DNA of 34,413 nucleotides from Synergistaceae bacterium OttesenSCG-928-D05 (GTDB taxonomy: Bacteria > Synergistota > Synergistia > Synergistales > Synergistaceae). The translations under genes and the position numbers were made by a program. Below the pieces are notes generated by a model. It saw only the letters and a program-made list of their open reading frames with translations. It was not told the DNA's origin and ran no database searches. Of this stretch, positions 9,088 to 16,475 are shown one piece after another; the stretch's first letter is position 1, and each line of letters begins with the position of its first letter. The DNA lies in assembly GCA_030266985.1 (NCBI GenBank), contig JAJDJB010000017.1:1-34413 (forward strand), read 5' to 3'.

Positions 9088-9116
9088 TTGCATGCCGCAA
9101 CCTTGCCCTTTATAAT
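9088..9116 (+). promoter_or_regulatory. Candidate promoter of ileS
   Basis: -35 TTGCAT (9088-9093), 17-bp spacer, perfect -10 TATAAT (9111-9116). It gives a leader of about 110 bases before the ileS start. The AT-rich stretch may also serve dgkA in the opposite direction. Confidence 0.55.
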
Positions 9117-9189
9117 ATGTAAATTGTACACTCGGGTACTTCTGGTTTCTGCTGTCTTTGTGCCCGTTATGTGGACGAAAATCTAAAGA

Positions 9190-9205
9190 GGCCGTGAAAA
9201 CGGCC
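9190..9205 (+). other. Strong hairpin in the ileS leader
   Basis: GGCCGT-GAAA-ACGGCC is a 6-bp GC-rich stem capped by a GNRA tetraloop, 27 bases before the ileS start and 13 before its AGGAGG (9219-9224). No T-run follows, so it is not an intrinsic terminator. T-box specifier and antiterminator motifs are absent. Role unknown; it might stabilise the mRNA or bind a protein. Confidence 0.5.
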
Positions 9206-9232
9206 AGTTTCAAAATACAGGAGGATGCATCA

Positions 9233-12019
9233 ATGGCGAACGATTATAAGGACACCCTGTTTTTGCCGCAGACGTCTTTCCCGATGCGCGCGAACTTGTC
9301 GCAGCGGGAACCGGAATTTTTAAAGTTCTGGTATGACATCGATCTGTACGGTGAGCAGAAAAAGAAAAATAAAGGGAAGCCCTCGTTCATTTTGCACGAC
9401 GGCCCGCCCTACGCGAACGCCAGCATCCATATTGGCACCGCCACGAATAAGGTACTGAAGGACTTCGTCGTAAAATACAAATTTCTGCGCGGTTATTTCG
9501 CCCCCTATGTGCCCGGCTACGACACGCACGGACTGCCGATTGAGCTGAAAGTTCTCAAGGAGCTCAACACGAGCAAAGAGGAGATCAGTCCCGTCGAACT
9601 GCGCGAGCGCTGCCGCGAGTACGCGGAAAAATATATCGCGGTGCAGACGGGGCAGTTCAAGCGCCTCGGCGTAATCGGCGATTGGGACGACCCCTATATC
9701 ACATACAAGCCCGCCTACGAAGCGACGCAGCTCGAAGGCTTTGCGGATATGGTGGACAAGGGCCTTGTCTACAAAGGCCGTAAGGCAATTTACTGGTGCA
9801 CGGACTGTGAGACGGCGCTTGCTGCCGCGGAGATCGAATACGCGGACGAGACGTCGCCCTCAATATTCGTGGCCTACCCGTATCAGGACGCGGCAAAAGC
9901 CGTGCCTGAACTCAAGGGCAAGGACGTATCCATTATCATCTGGACGACGACGCCCTGGACGCTGCCCGCATCGCAGGCGGTTTCCATTCATCCGCGCTTT
10001 GATTATGGTTTTTACGAAGCCGATGGAAAAATCTACATGATTGCGACAGGATTGAAAGAAGAAGTCGAAAAAGTCACTGGATTTACATTTGGCGAGCCTC
10101 TTGCGGTGCGCAAGGGCGCGGAGCTTGAGCGCACGGAGGCGACGCATCCCTTCTATGATAAGAAGGTGCTGGTCGTACTTGCGGATTACGTTACGCTCGA
10201 CACCGGTACCGGGGCGGTCCACACTGCGCCCGGGCATGGCGCCGAAGACTATGAAACGGGCGTCCGCTATGGCCTCGAAGTTTATAATCCAGTCGATCCT
10301 ACGGGACACTATTACTCTGATACGCCGATCTTCGCCGGAAAGTCGCTTTCCGATGCGGAGCATATGATATTTGAGATACTTGCGGAGTCGGGCAGGCTGC
10401 TTGGCCGCCAAAAAATCACGCACTCTTATCCGCACTGCTGGCGCTGTAAGAAGCCGGTCATTTTCCGCGCGACGGACCAGTGGTTCGTTGCGGTTGCGGA
10501 TTTCCGTGACGAGGCCTTGAAAAGCATCGCCGAAGTACAGTGGGTGCCGGAATGGGGCGAAGATCGCATCACAAATATGGTGCGCGACCGCTCCGACTGG
10601 TGCATCAGCAGGCAGCGTATCTGGGGCGTTCCGATCCCGGCGTTCTACTGCGAAGACTGCAACGAAGTCATCCTCACGGGCGACCGTGTGCGTCGCGTAG
10701 CGGACGTTGTGCGCAAGCTCGGCACCAACTGTTGGTGGCAGCTTTCGCCGGAAGAACTCGTCGGCGATCTCGCCGTTTGTCCGAAATGCGGCGGCAAACA
10801 CCTGCGCAAAGACACGGACATCATGGACGTATGGTTCGACTCGGGCGCCAGCCACGCCGCTGTGTGTAAGAGCGGAACCTGGCCGGATCTGCATTGGCCT
10901 GTGGACATGTACCTCGAGGGAAGCGACCAGCATCGCGGCTGGTTCCAGACGTCACTCTTGAACAGCGTCGCGACGTTTGGCCGCGCGCCCTATGACATTG
11001 TGCTGACGCATGGGTTTATCATGGACGGCGAGGGCAAGAAAATGTCCAAGTCGCTTGGCAACGTTATGACGCCCGAAAAGATCATCGACAGGCACGGCGC
11101 CGATATCCTGCGTCTCTGGGTCGCGTCGTCCGACTATCGCGGCGACGTGCGCATCTCGCAGCAAATTTTCGATAACCTCATCGAGTCATACCGGCGCATT
11201 CGCAATACGGCGCGTTTCCTGCTCGCGAACCTTAAGGGATTCGATCCGAAAAAAGACGTCGTTCCGCATATGGAACTTTCGCCGCTTGACCAGTACATTA
11301 TGCTCAAGCTGGAACGCCTGCGCTCGCGTGCGACAGCGGGGCTCGACGAGTACGAGTTCCACCAGCCCATGACGCTCATTCACCAGTTCTGTGACAACGA
11401 ACTGAGCTCCTTCTACATCGACGTAAGCAAAGACACGCTCTACGCGGACGCGGAGAACGACCATGAACGCCGCTCGATCCGTTCGGTCATGTGGGAATCT
11501 TTGAAAGCGCTTACTGTCATGATGGCGCCTGTGCTTTCCTTCACCGCGGAAGAGATCTGGCAGCAAATGCGTGAAATGGATCCCGAATTGCCCAGGAGCG
11601 TCCTGCTTGCGGACTGGCCGGAAAATCTGGCGGACGGTCTGGAGCCGGAGAATGAACCGCTCTGGGACAGCGTGCTCACGGCACGCACCGGCGTGCTTCG
11701 CGCACTCGAAGCCGCGCGTTCGCAGGGCATCATCGGTCACCCGCTCGATGCGGATGTACTGATCGTGCTTGGAGACCTTTATCAGGATCTGGGCGGGAAA
11801 ATCACGGACGAACTTTGGGAGAAGATATTGATTGTTTCCTCCGCAAAGGTCGTCGCCAAAGCAGAAGGCGCGAATATTCTTTTCGACGACGAAACGACGG
11901 GCCTCACCGTTGGCGTCAGCAAGAGCGCAGCGGAAAAATGCCCGCGCTGCTGGAAACGCCGCCCCGAGGTCAAAGACGGCAGCCTCTGCGACCGCTGCAA
12001 AGATGTGCTCGGAGAATAA
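9233..12019 (+). CDS. ileS: Isoleucyl-tRNA synthetase
   Basis: 928 residues from ATG 9233, chosen because AGGAGG lies 8 bases upstream and the product then starts at the usual IleRS N-terminus. A class I synthetase: the HIGH-type motif reads HIGT (66-69) after PPYANASI, KMSKS is at 603-607, the CP1 editing domain is between them, and the C-terminal zinc module CPRCWKR...CDRC is intact. It charges tRNA-Ile with isoleucine and edits valine. The fourth HIGH residue is Thr. An RluD-type gene starts inside its last codons. Confidence 0.97.
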   Translation: MANDYKDTLFLPQTSFPMRANLSQREPEFLKFWYDIDLYGEQKKKNKGKPSFILHDGPPYANASIHIGTATNKVLKDFVVKYKFLRGYFAPYVPGYDTHGLPIELKVLKELNTSKEEISPVELRERCREYAEKYIAVQTGQFKRLGVIGDWDDPYITYKPAYEATQLEGFADMVDKGLVYKGRKAIYWCTDCETALAAAEIEYADETSPSIFVAYPYQDAAKAVPELKGKDVSIIIWTTTPWTLPASQAVSIHPRFDYGFYEADGKIYMIATGLKEEVEKVTGFTFGEPLAVRKGAELERTEATHPFYDKKVLVVLADYVTLDTGTGAVHTAPGHGAEDYETGVRYGLEVYNPVDPTGHYYSDTPIFAGKSLSDAEHMIFEILAESGRLLGRQKITHSYPHCWRCKKPVIFRATDQWFVAVADFRDEALKSIAEVQWVPEWGEDRITNMVRDRSDWCISRQRIWGVPIPAFYCEDCNEVILTGDRVRRVADVVRKLGTNCWWQLSPEELVGDLAVCPKCGGKHLRKDTDIMDVWFDSGASHAAVCKSGTWPDLHWPVDMYLEGSDQHRGWFQTSLLNSVATFGRAPYDIVLTHGFIMDGEGKKMSKSLGNVMTPEKIIDRHGADILRLWVASSDYRGDVRISQQIFDNLIESYRRIRNTARFLLANLKGFDPKKDVVPHMELSPLDQYIMLKLERLRSRATAGLDEYEFHQPMTLIHQFCDNELSSFYIDVSKDTLYADAENDHERRSIRSVMWESLKALTVMMAPVLSFTAEEIWQQMREMDPELPRSVLLADWPENLADGLEPENEPLWDSVLTARTGVLRALEAARSQGIIGHPLDADVLIVLGDLYQDLGGKITDELWEKILIVSSAKVVAKAEGANILFDDETTGLTVGVSKSAAEKCPRCWKRRPEVKDGSLCDRCKDVLGE

Positions 12020-13037
12020 AACGAAAAAAAATGTTCATGAAGCGGGGGAGAGGGATACCTCTTCCCTCTTTTTCTATGCACGCGAACAGACAGGCGAAGG
12101 GGAGTCCGGCACGCAGACGTTTACGATTGAATCGGAGCTGGACGGCCACCGCCTGGATTACGCGATCTCGCGTCTTCTCGGTATAAGCAGAGCCTTCTCT
12201 CAGAAAATTATTAAATCCGGCAGCGTAAAGCTTTTGCCCGAACGGCGCATCAAGCCGTCCGTGAAAGTTGCGGAAGCGGATATTCTTTCCGTCGAAGTTC
12301 CTCCTGTCGAAACGCTCGACCTTGAGCCCGAAGACGTCGCGTTTGAAGTTGTCTACAGCGACGAAGACATTATCGTCATAAACAAACCCGCGGGGCTTGT
12401 CGTGCATCCCGCGCCGGGCCACTGGCGCGGTACGCTTGTGCACGGACTGCTGCATCGTTTTCCCGATATGGGGACGCTGAACGGCGTAAAACGCCCGGGT
12501 ATCGTCCATCGGCTTGACGCGACGACGTCCGGTCTTATGGTCGTCGCGCGCAATGGCCTTGCGCAGGAAGGGCTCTTTCGTGAATTTAAAGCGCGCCGCA
12601 TAGAAAAGGAATATATCGCGTTATGCTGGGGCGCGCCCCGGAAAAAAACGGGTACCGTATGTTTGCCGATTGCGCGCGACCCAAACAACAGGCTCCGCAT
12701 GGCGATTGTTGAGGACGGCAGAGAGTCCCGCACGGATTACCGCGTTCTCTGGACACACGCGGGGTATTCACTGCTTCAGTGTACGCTCCATACGGGACGC
12801 ACGCATCAGATTCGTGTGCACATGCAGGCGATTAAATGCCCGCTCGTTGGCGATAAAGTCTATGCACCGTCAAGGCCGTCGCTCTTTTCCGAAGACCGTG
12901 TTTTCCTTCACGCATGGAGGCTTGGTTTCGAGCACCCGCGTACCCGCGCGGAGATGCGTTTCACACAGCCGCTGCCTGAGGAGCTTAGCTCCTTTCTGCG
13001 AGAAATTCTTTCCAAAAACGGGGATCTGCGTTCGTAG
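12003..13037 (+). CDS. RluD/RluA-family 23S rRNA pseudouridine synthase
   Basis: 344 residues from ATG 12003, which overlaps the ileS end by 17 bases. It has an N-terminal S4-like RNA-binding domain (LDGHRLDYAISRLL ... SGSVKLLPERRIKPS), then the catalytic domain with DIIVINKPAGLVVHPAPG and the signature HRLDATTSG, in which Asp172 is the expected catalytic residue, and the late motif GRTHQIRVHM. It isomerises uridines in 23S rRNA, most like RluD (helix 69 sites), but RluA/RluC specificity cannot be excluded. The first about 35 residues are unlike the family and cover a terminator-like hairpin; no ATG, GTG or TTG occurs in frame between there and the S4 domain, so the start is uncertain. The 3' end overlaps rqcH by 53 bp. 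Confidence 0.88.
   Translation: MCSENKTKKNVHEAGERDTSSLFFYAREQTGEGESGTQTFTIESELDGHRLDYAISRLLGISRAFSQKIIKSGSVKLLPERRIKPSVKVAEADILSVEVPPVETLDLEPEDVAFEVVYSDEDIIVINKPAGLVVHPAPGHWRGTLVHGLLHRFPDMGTLNGVKRPGIVHRLDATTSGLMVVARNGLAQEGLFREFKARRIEKEYIALCWGAPRKKTGTVCLPIARDPNNRLRMAIVEDGRESRTDYRVLWTHAGYSLLQCTLHTGRTHQIRVHMQAIKCPLVGDKVYAPSRPSLFSEDRVFLHAWRLGFEHPRTRAEMRFTQPLPEELSSFLREILSKNGDLRS
12049..12073 (+). terminator. Terminator-like hairpin just after ileS, inside the 5' end of the rluD-type gene
   Basis: AGAGGGA (12049-12055) pairs with TCCCTCT (12063-12069) around a 7-base loop, extended by G-U pairs, followed by a T-run. It lies 30 bases past the ileS stop but within the overlapping downstream reading frame, so it could attenuate transcription into the pseudouridine synthase gene. 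Confidence 0.45.
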
Positions 13038-14631
13038 ACTCGAATTCTTTATAAGTGACGTTTGCGATCCCGCCCTTGATTGGCGAGACGTATTTTCTTT
13101 TTGTAAAATCAACGCGGACTTTACCGCTCTCTCTTGCCTTGCTGTACCATGCCGCCAAAGAGGCGCAGAAATCAATAGCGTCCAGGATTTGCTTTTCGCC
13201 GGGGGCAATATTGAAGCGTAAAATAACGTGCGCACCGGGCAGACCCTGCGCATGGAACCAGAAATCGTCGGGTGTTGCGGTTTGAAAGGTGACGAAGCGA
13301 TTGCCCTTTGCTGACAATCCGACGAACACCAGCGCGTATGCCAGATCAAAACGCTTATGCGGCGGAAGGTGCGCTTCCTCCTTTTTCTTCTTTTTCGAGC
13401 GTTCAACGCCGGTAATACCAAGCTCCCGTTCGATTAGCGCGAAGGCGTCGGCGTCGTCGATCAAAGCGGCAAAATCAAGCTGTTCGTTATATTCCTCCAG
13501 TTCCTCTTTCACATTTTCGAGAAGCGCGGACGCCCTCTTTTGTGACGCCGCGATTTTTTTATATTTTTTGAAAAGCTCCGCCGCGTTCTGCTGCGGCGAA
13601 AGCGCCGGGTTGAGCGCGACCGTTTCCTGGCGAAGTTTGCCTTCCTCGTCCCAGACGCTTACCGAGACTTCTTTTTCTCCCTGTTTGATCTGCCAGAGAT
13701 TGGATATGATCGCCTCCGCTTTCAGGCGCAGCTCTTCCGGGTTTTGCGCGAGCAGTTTTTCAATGTCGGCTGCCTGTTTTTCACGGCGCTTGATTTCGCG
13801 TTTGATTTTTTCCTCCGCCCGTCTGCGCCTAGCGCCGATGTTCGTGCCAAGAAGAGGCAGTAGTGTCGTTACGGCGCCGATACTCTCCGGTTTTTCCGAA
13901 ATCGGTTCGGCTCCTTCCAAAAGCACAGGGAAAATTGTGACATATTTTCCAAGCCGCTGTGGTACGAAAGAAAGCGGGGAAGGCGCAGCGTAAAAATCCG
14001 CGAGGTATTTTTGCGCATCTTGCAGCTCCAGCTTGGAGACAGCCTGCAAAAGAGGCGCGCCAATGCCTGAAATTTTAGCAAGCGTTTCGGTCGACGGCTC
14101 CGTCAGCCAATTTTCCAGCGGGATCCCGTTGAAGACGGGCGGAAGTGCGTAAGGCTGTCCGGGAAGCACCGAGCGGTATGCGTTGTCAGCGGGGTGGATG
14201 TGCTTCGCCGCTTCCAGAATCGTTCCGTTTTCATCCAAAAGGATCAGATTGCTGTAGCGCTCCATGATCTCAAAAACGAGCGTGCGCTCCGACGCAAACC
14301 CTGCGCCGACGCTTTTGCGAAAGGAAAATTCTAAAATCTTATCGCGCCGCACCTGACGGCAGTCGACGAGTTCCGCGCCGTTCAGGTGGCTTTTGAGCGC
14401 GTTCGTTAGGGGCGGGATATAGGCCGCGTCCGCCGTGAGAGCTTTTTTTTCGGTTTCGCTCACAATCACCGCACCGCAGGTTTGCGCACCCCACGAGAGG
14501 AGCAGATGCGCGCCGCCGGAGAACGTCGCGATAACCTTATCGCCCGCGCCGTCTATTTTTTGTATTTTCTTAGAGACCAGTTGCCTGATCGATTCACTCC
14601 AGTTCCATACCAGTTCGGGACCGAATGACAT
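12985..14631 (-). CDS. rqcH: Ribosome quality control factor RqcH (NFACT family; Rqc2/FbpA homologue)
   Basis: 548 residues. The NFACT-N domain occupies the first about 200, helix-hairpin-helix and coiled-coil segments (lysine/glutamate-rich, about 260-380) follow, and the NFACT-R domain carries DFWFHAQGLPGAHVILR. RqcH binds stalled 50S-peptidyl-tRNA complexes and recruits tRNA-Ala to add C-terminal alanine tails that mark proteins for degradation. The Asp-Arg pair needed in Bacillus RqcH (D97/R98, from memory) is Asp97-Lys98 here. Older annotation as a fibronectin-binding protein is also common for this family. The start at 14631 has GGTGG upstream. It converges on the pseudouridine synthase gene with a 53-bp overlap and is divergent from the first membrane LuxR gene. 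Confidence 0.9.
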   Translation of the reverse strand: MSFGPELVWNWSESIRQLVSKKIQKIDGAGDKVIATFSGGAHLLLSWGAQTCGAVIVSETEKKALTADAAYIPPLTNALKSHLNGAELVDCRQVRRDKILEFSFRKSVGAGFASERTLVFEIMERYSNLILLDENGTILEAAKHIHPADNAYRSVLPGQPYALPPVFNGIPLENWLTEPSTETLAKISGIGAPLLQAVSKLELQDAQKYLADFYAAPSPLSFVPQRLGKYVTIFPVLLEGAEPISEKPESIGAVTTLLPLLGTNIGARRRRAEEKIKREIKRREKQAADIEKLLAQNPEELRLKAEAIISNLWQIKQGEKEVSVSVWDEEGKLRQETVALNPALSPQQNAAELFKKYKKIAASQKRASALLENVKEELEEYNEQLDFAALIDDADAFALIERELGITGVERSKKKKKEEAHLPPHKRFDLAYALVFVGLSAKGNRFVTFQTATPDDFWFHAQGLPGAHVILRFNIAPGEKQILDAIDFCASLAAWYSKARESGKVRVDFTKRKYVSPIKGGIANVTYKEFESTNADPRFWKEFLAERS

Positions 14632-14763
14632 AAAACCACCGCCGTCATGTTTTTGAAGATGTAGAAATGATGTATGATTTATATTATAGTTCGTATGCAG
14701 ATGCTTTATACCGAAATGTCACAGTCCTGCGTCATTTATTACTGTTTTTCGGTGGGTGAAAAC

Positions 14764-16149
14764 ATGTTTATTGGTAGCAGCGAGTCGCGCAGCCAGATCA
14801 ATAACGCAGCCAAAGCCGGGGCCGCATACTTTCTTTTTCTCTTTGTCTCGACGACATCGATCCTGACGCTCTATTACGGTCGTTACAGCAGCGCGTCGCA
14901 GGTTCCGCTCGTCGCTTCAATCAGTCTTGTTTTTGGCGCCGCGGGCTACCTGCTGTTCGGGTGCACACGTTTTTCCGAAAAATACGCCGTATATGCAAAA
15001 TATATGACCGCACTGGCATGTGCGATTTTCCTTGTTTCTTATGCCGCCGCTTTTTTCTTTGGCGCGCGGTATGCGTTCCCGCTCTTTCATATTTTTTATT
15101 CCATGTCCTATGGATATCTGGGGGGATTGGCCCACTTTGCGGCATTTCGCCTGCTTTGCGGCAATCCGTACGGCGGGCGTGCGATTGGGTTTGGCGCCGC
15201 GCTTGCCGTTCTTGTGCAGCAACTGCTCTTGCGCAATATGCCGGAACACAAGGCTGTTTTTTTAATCGTATCTTTCGCCGCGATCCTGCTTGTCCTGTTC
15301 GTTGAACGCAATGCCGTATCTTTCCCTGTCAGCCCGCCGGCCGTTGCGGCAGAGACGCGGAGAACGAAGCGGCGCCGTCGAACGTTGCTCGTGCAGATTG
15401 CATTGATCGCCTGCGTATTAGGGGCCGCGGACGGGATTATTGCGCAGCTTCGTGCCGCCGGTGTTTTTACGGCGGCCGGCAACCCCAGATTTTTTTACGG
15501 GGCGGGGCTCGTGCTCGCAGGGCTGCTTGCGGACAGCGGTAAGCGCCGCTATCTTGCGATTACGACAATCTCGGCCATGCTGCCTCTTTCCCTTGCGCCG
15601 CTTCTCATGCGGGAGGCGTTCCTTGGCAGCGGCTACGGTCTTTCAGTCTATTATGTTTTCAGTGGTTTCTTTGTTATCTGGTTAACCCTTTCCTTTTTTG
15701 ACCTCGCAGCACAAACGGAGAATCCGCCCCTTTGGGCCGGAATGGGACGTATCGTCCACGCCATAGTCGCGGGGGTGTTTGTCTTTTCTATTTCCACTTT
15801 CTTTCATGGTATGTCGTCAGCGGCGCTTTATATTTTCTGCGTTTTTTTCTCGATGCTGTCGGTACTTTTCTTTTTCCTGAACGCGGAGAAAGATGCCGCG
15901 CACGACACAGAGACAAAAACAGAAAACTGCGAGCACGAGTTCGCCGTGCGATACGCCCTGACACGCCGTGAGACGGACGTGCTGCGGCATATCGTGAACA
16001 GTGACGGTCCGCTCAGGGAGATCGCTTTGCGTATTCCAATGACGGAGCGTAGGCTTCAAAAACATCTCGGCAATATTTATGCAAAAACGGGAACGACCTC
16101 GCGTGCCGCGCTTGTCAGCCGTTTTTATGAACAGAGAAGCGGTTCCTGA
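14764..16149 (+). CDS. Polytopic membrane LuxR-type transcriptional regulator (paralogue 1)
   Basis: 461 residues from ATG 14764 (GGTGGGTG upstream); the frame is open 30 codons further, but that part does not look like protein. About 12 hydrophobic segments fill residues 20-400, MFS-like in arrangement but without transporter signatures, including GYLGGLAH, ADGII, GLLADSGKRRY and WAGMGRIVH. The C-terminal about 65 residues form a LuxR/GerE helix-turn-helix (LTRRETDVLRHI ... EIALRIPMTERRLQKHLGNIYAKTGTTSR). Such proteins probably sense a small molecule or membrane state and bind DNA while anchored. The paralogue at 19294-20697 shares the same motifs. It lies upstream of a secreted GLUG protein in the same direction, after a 326-bp gap, so that gene is a plausible target. 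The ligand is unknown. Confidence 0.85.
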   Translation: MFIGSSESRSQINNAAKAGAAYFLFLFVSTTSILTLYYGRYSSASQVPLVASISLVFGAAGYLLFGCTRFSEKYAVYAKYMTALACAIFLVSYAAAFFFGARYAFPLFHIFYSMSYGYLGGLAHFAAFRLLCGNPYGGRAIGFGAALAVLVQQLLLRNMPEHKAVFLIVSFAAILLVLFVERNAVSFPVSPPAVAAETRRTKRRRRTLLVQIALIACVLGAADGIIAQLRAAGVFTAAGNPRFFYGAGLVLAGLLADSGKRRYLAITTISAMLPLSLAPLLMREAFLGSGYGLSVYYVFSGFFVIWLTLSFFDLAAQTENPPLWAGMGRIVHAIVAGVFVFSISTFFHGMSSAALYIFCVFFSMLSVLFFFLNAEKDAAHDTETKTENCEHEFAVRYALTRRETDVLRHIVNSDGPLREIALRIPMTERRLQKHLGNIYAKTGTTSRAALVSRFYEQRSGS

Positions 16150-16475
16150 TCTTTCGCTCTGAATCGCTAAGCAATAATAATTTTAAAAATTTCGTAAATC
16201 TCACCTATGTATTTTCAGGAACGTCGTTTTTCTCCCCTGCTCAAATAACCCGCTCTATTTCATAATCTTCGTAGATATCCATACCAAGTATGACACGAGG
16301 GGAGAGGATATCCGCGGCGTTATGTTGCATACCTGGCATTCCTTTTTTAATACAAATTTAATACAGAACCCAAATAATTTTTTGCGCGGGCTGCACGCGG
16401 GGATATTTTTCCCGCAAGGTTGTTGTTTGTAAAATTCAACGGTTCAAAATCCATACGAAGGTGGAATGATCTCTT
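16150..16475 (+). other. 326-bp non-coding region upstream of the GLUG surface protein
   Basis: No credible gene was found. AT-rich blocks alternate with a GC-rich hairpin (GCGGG near 16397-16402, CCCGC 16411-16415). An 8-bp inverted repeat, TCTCCCCT (16231-16238) and AGGGGAGA (16298-16305), is too widely spaced for a simple operator. A candidate -10 TAAAAT is at 16430-16435. Its size for a single gene suggests a regulated promoter, perhaps for the flanking LuxR proteins. The ribosome site AAGGTGG (16458-16464) is 11 bases before the next ATG. Confidence 0.5.
16346..16365 (+). repeat. Two direct copies of TTTAATACA, 11 bp apart
   Basis: Identical 9-mers at 16346-16354 and 16357-16365 lie about one helical turn apart, on the same DNA face, 110 bp before the GLUG-protein start. 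This is typical spacing for a dimeric or cooperative regulator site. Binding is inferred only. Confidence 0.5.

Noticed and set aside
8638-9213. 191-residue DgkA starting at 9213
   Set aside because: The extra 60 residues are not family-like and cover the ileS/dgkA promoter region; GGAGGAG points to 9033.
9117-9232. T-box riboswitch upstream of ileS
   Set aside because: The leader is too short and no TGG-type T-box sequence, specifier loop or terminator/antiterminator pair was seen.
16207-16248. 13-codon frame starting ATG TAT TTT in the LuxR-GLUG gap
   Set aside because: No ribosome site and no coding features.
16231-16305. Inverted repeat TCTCCCCT/AGGGGAGA before the GLUG gene
   Set aside because: The arms are about 60 bp apart and only 8 bp long, so chance is likely; noted in the region entry only.
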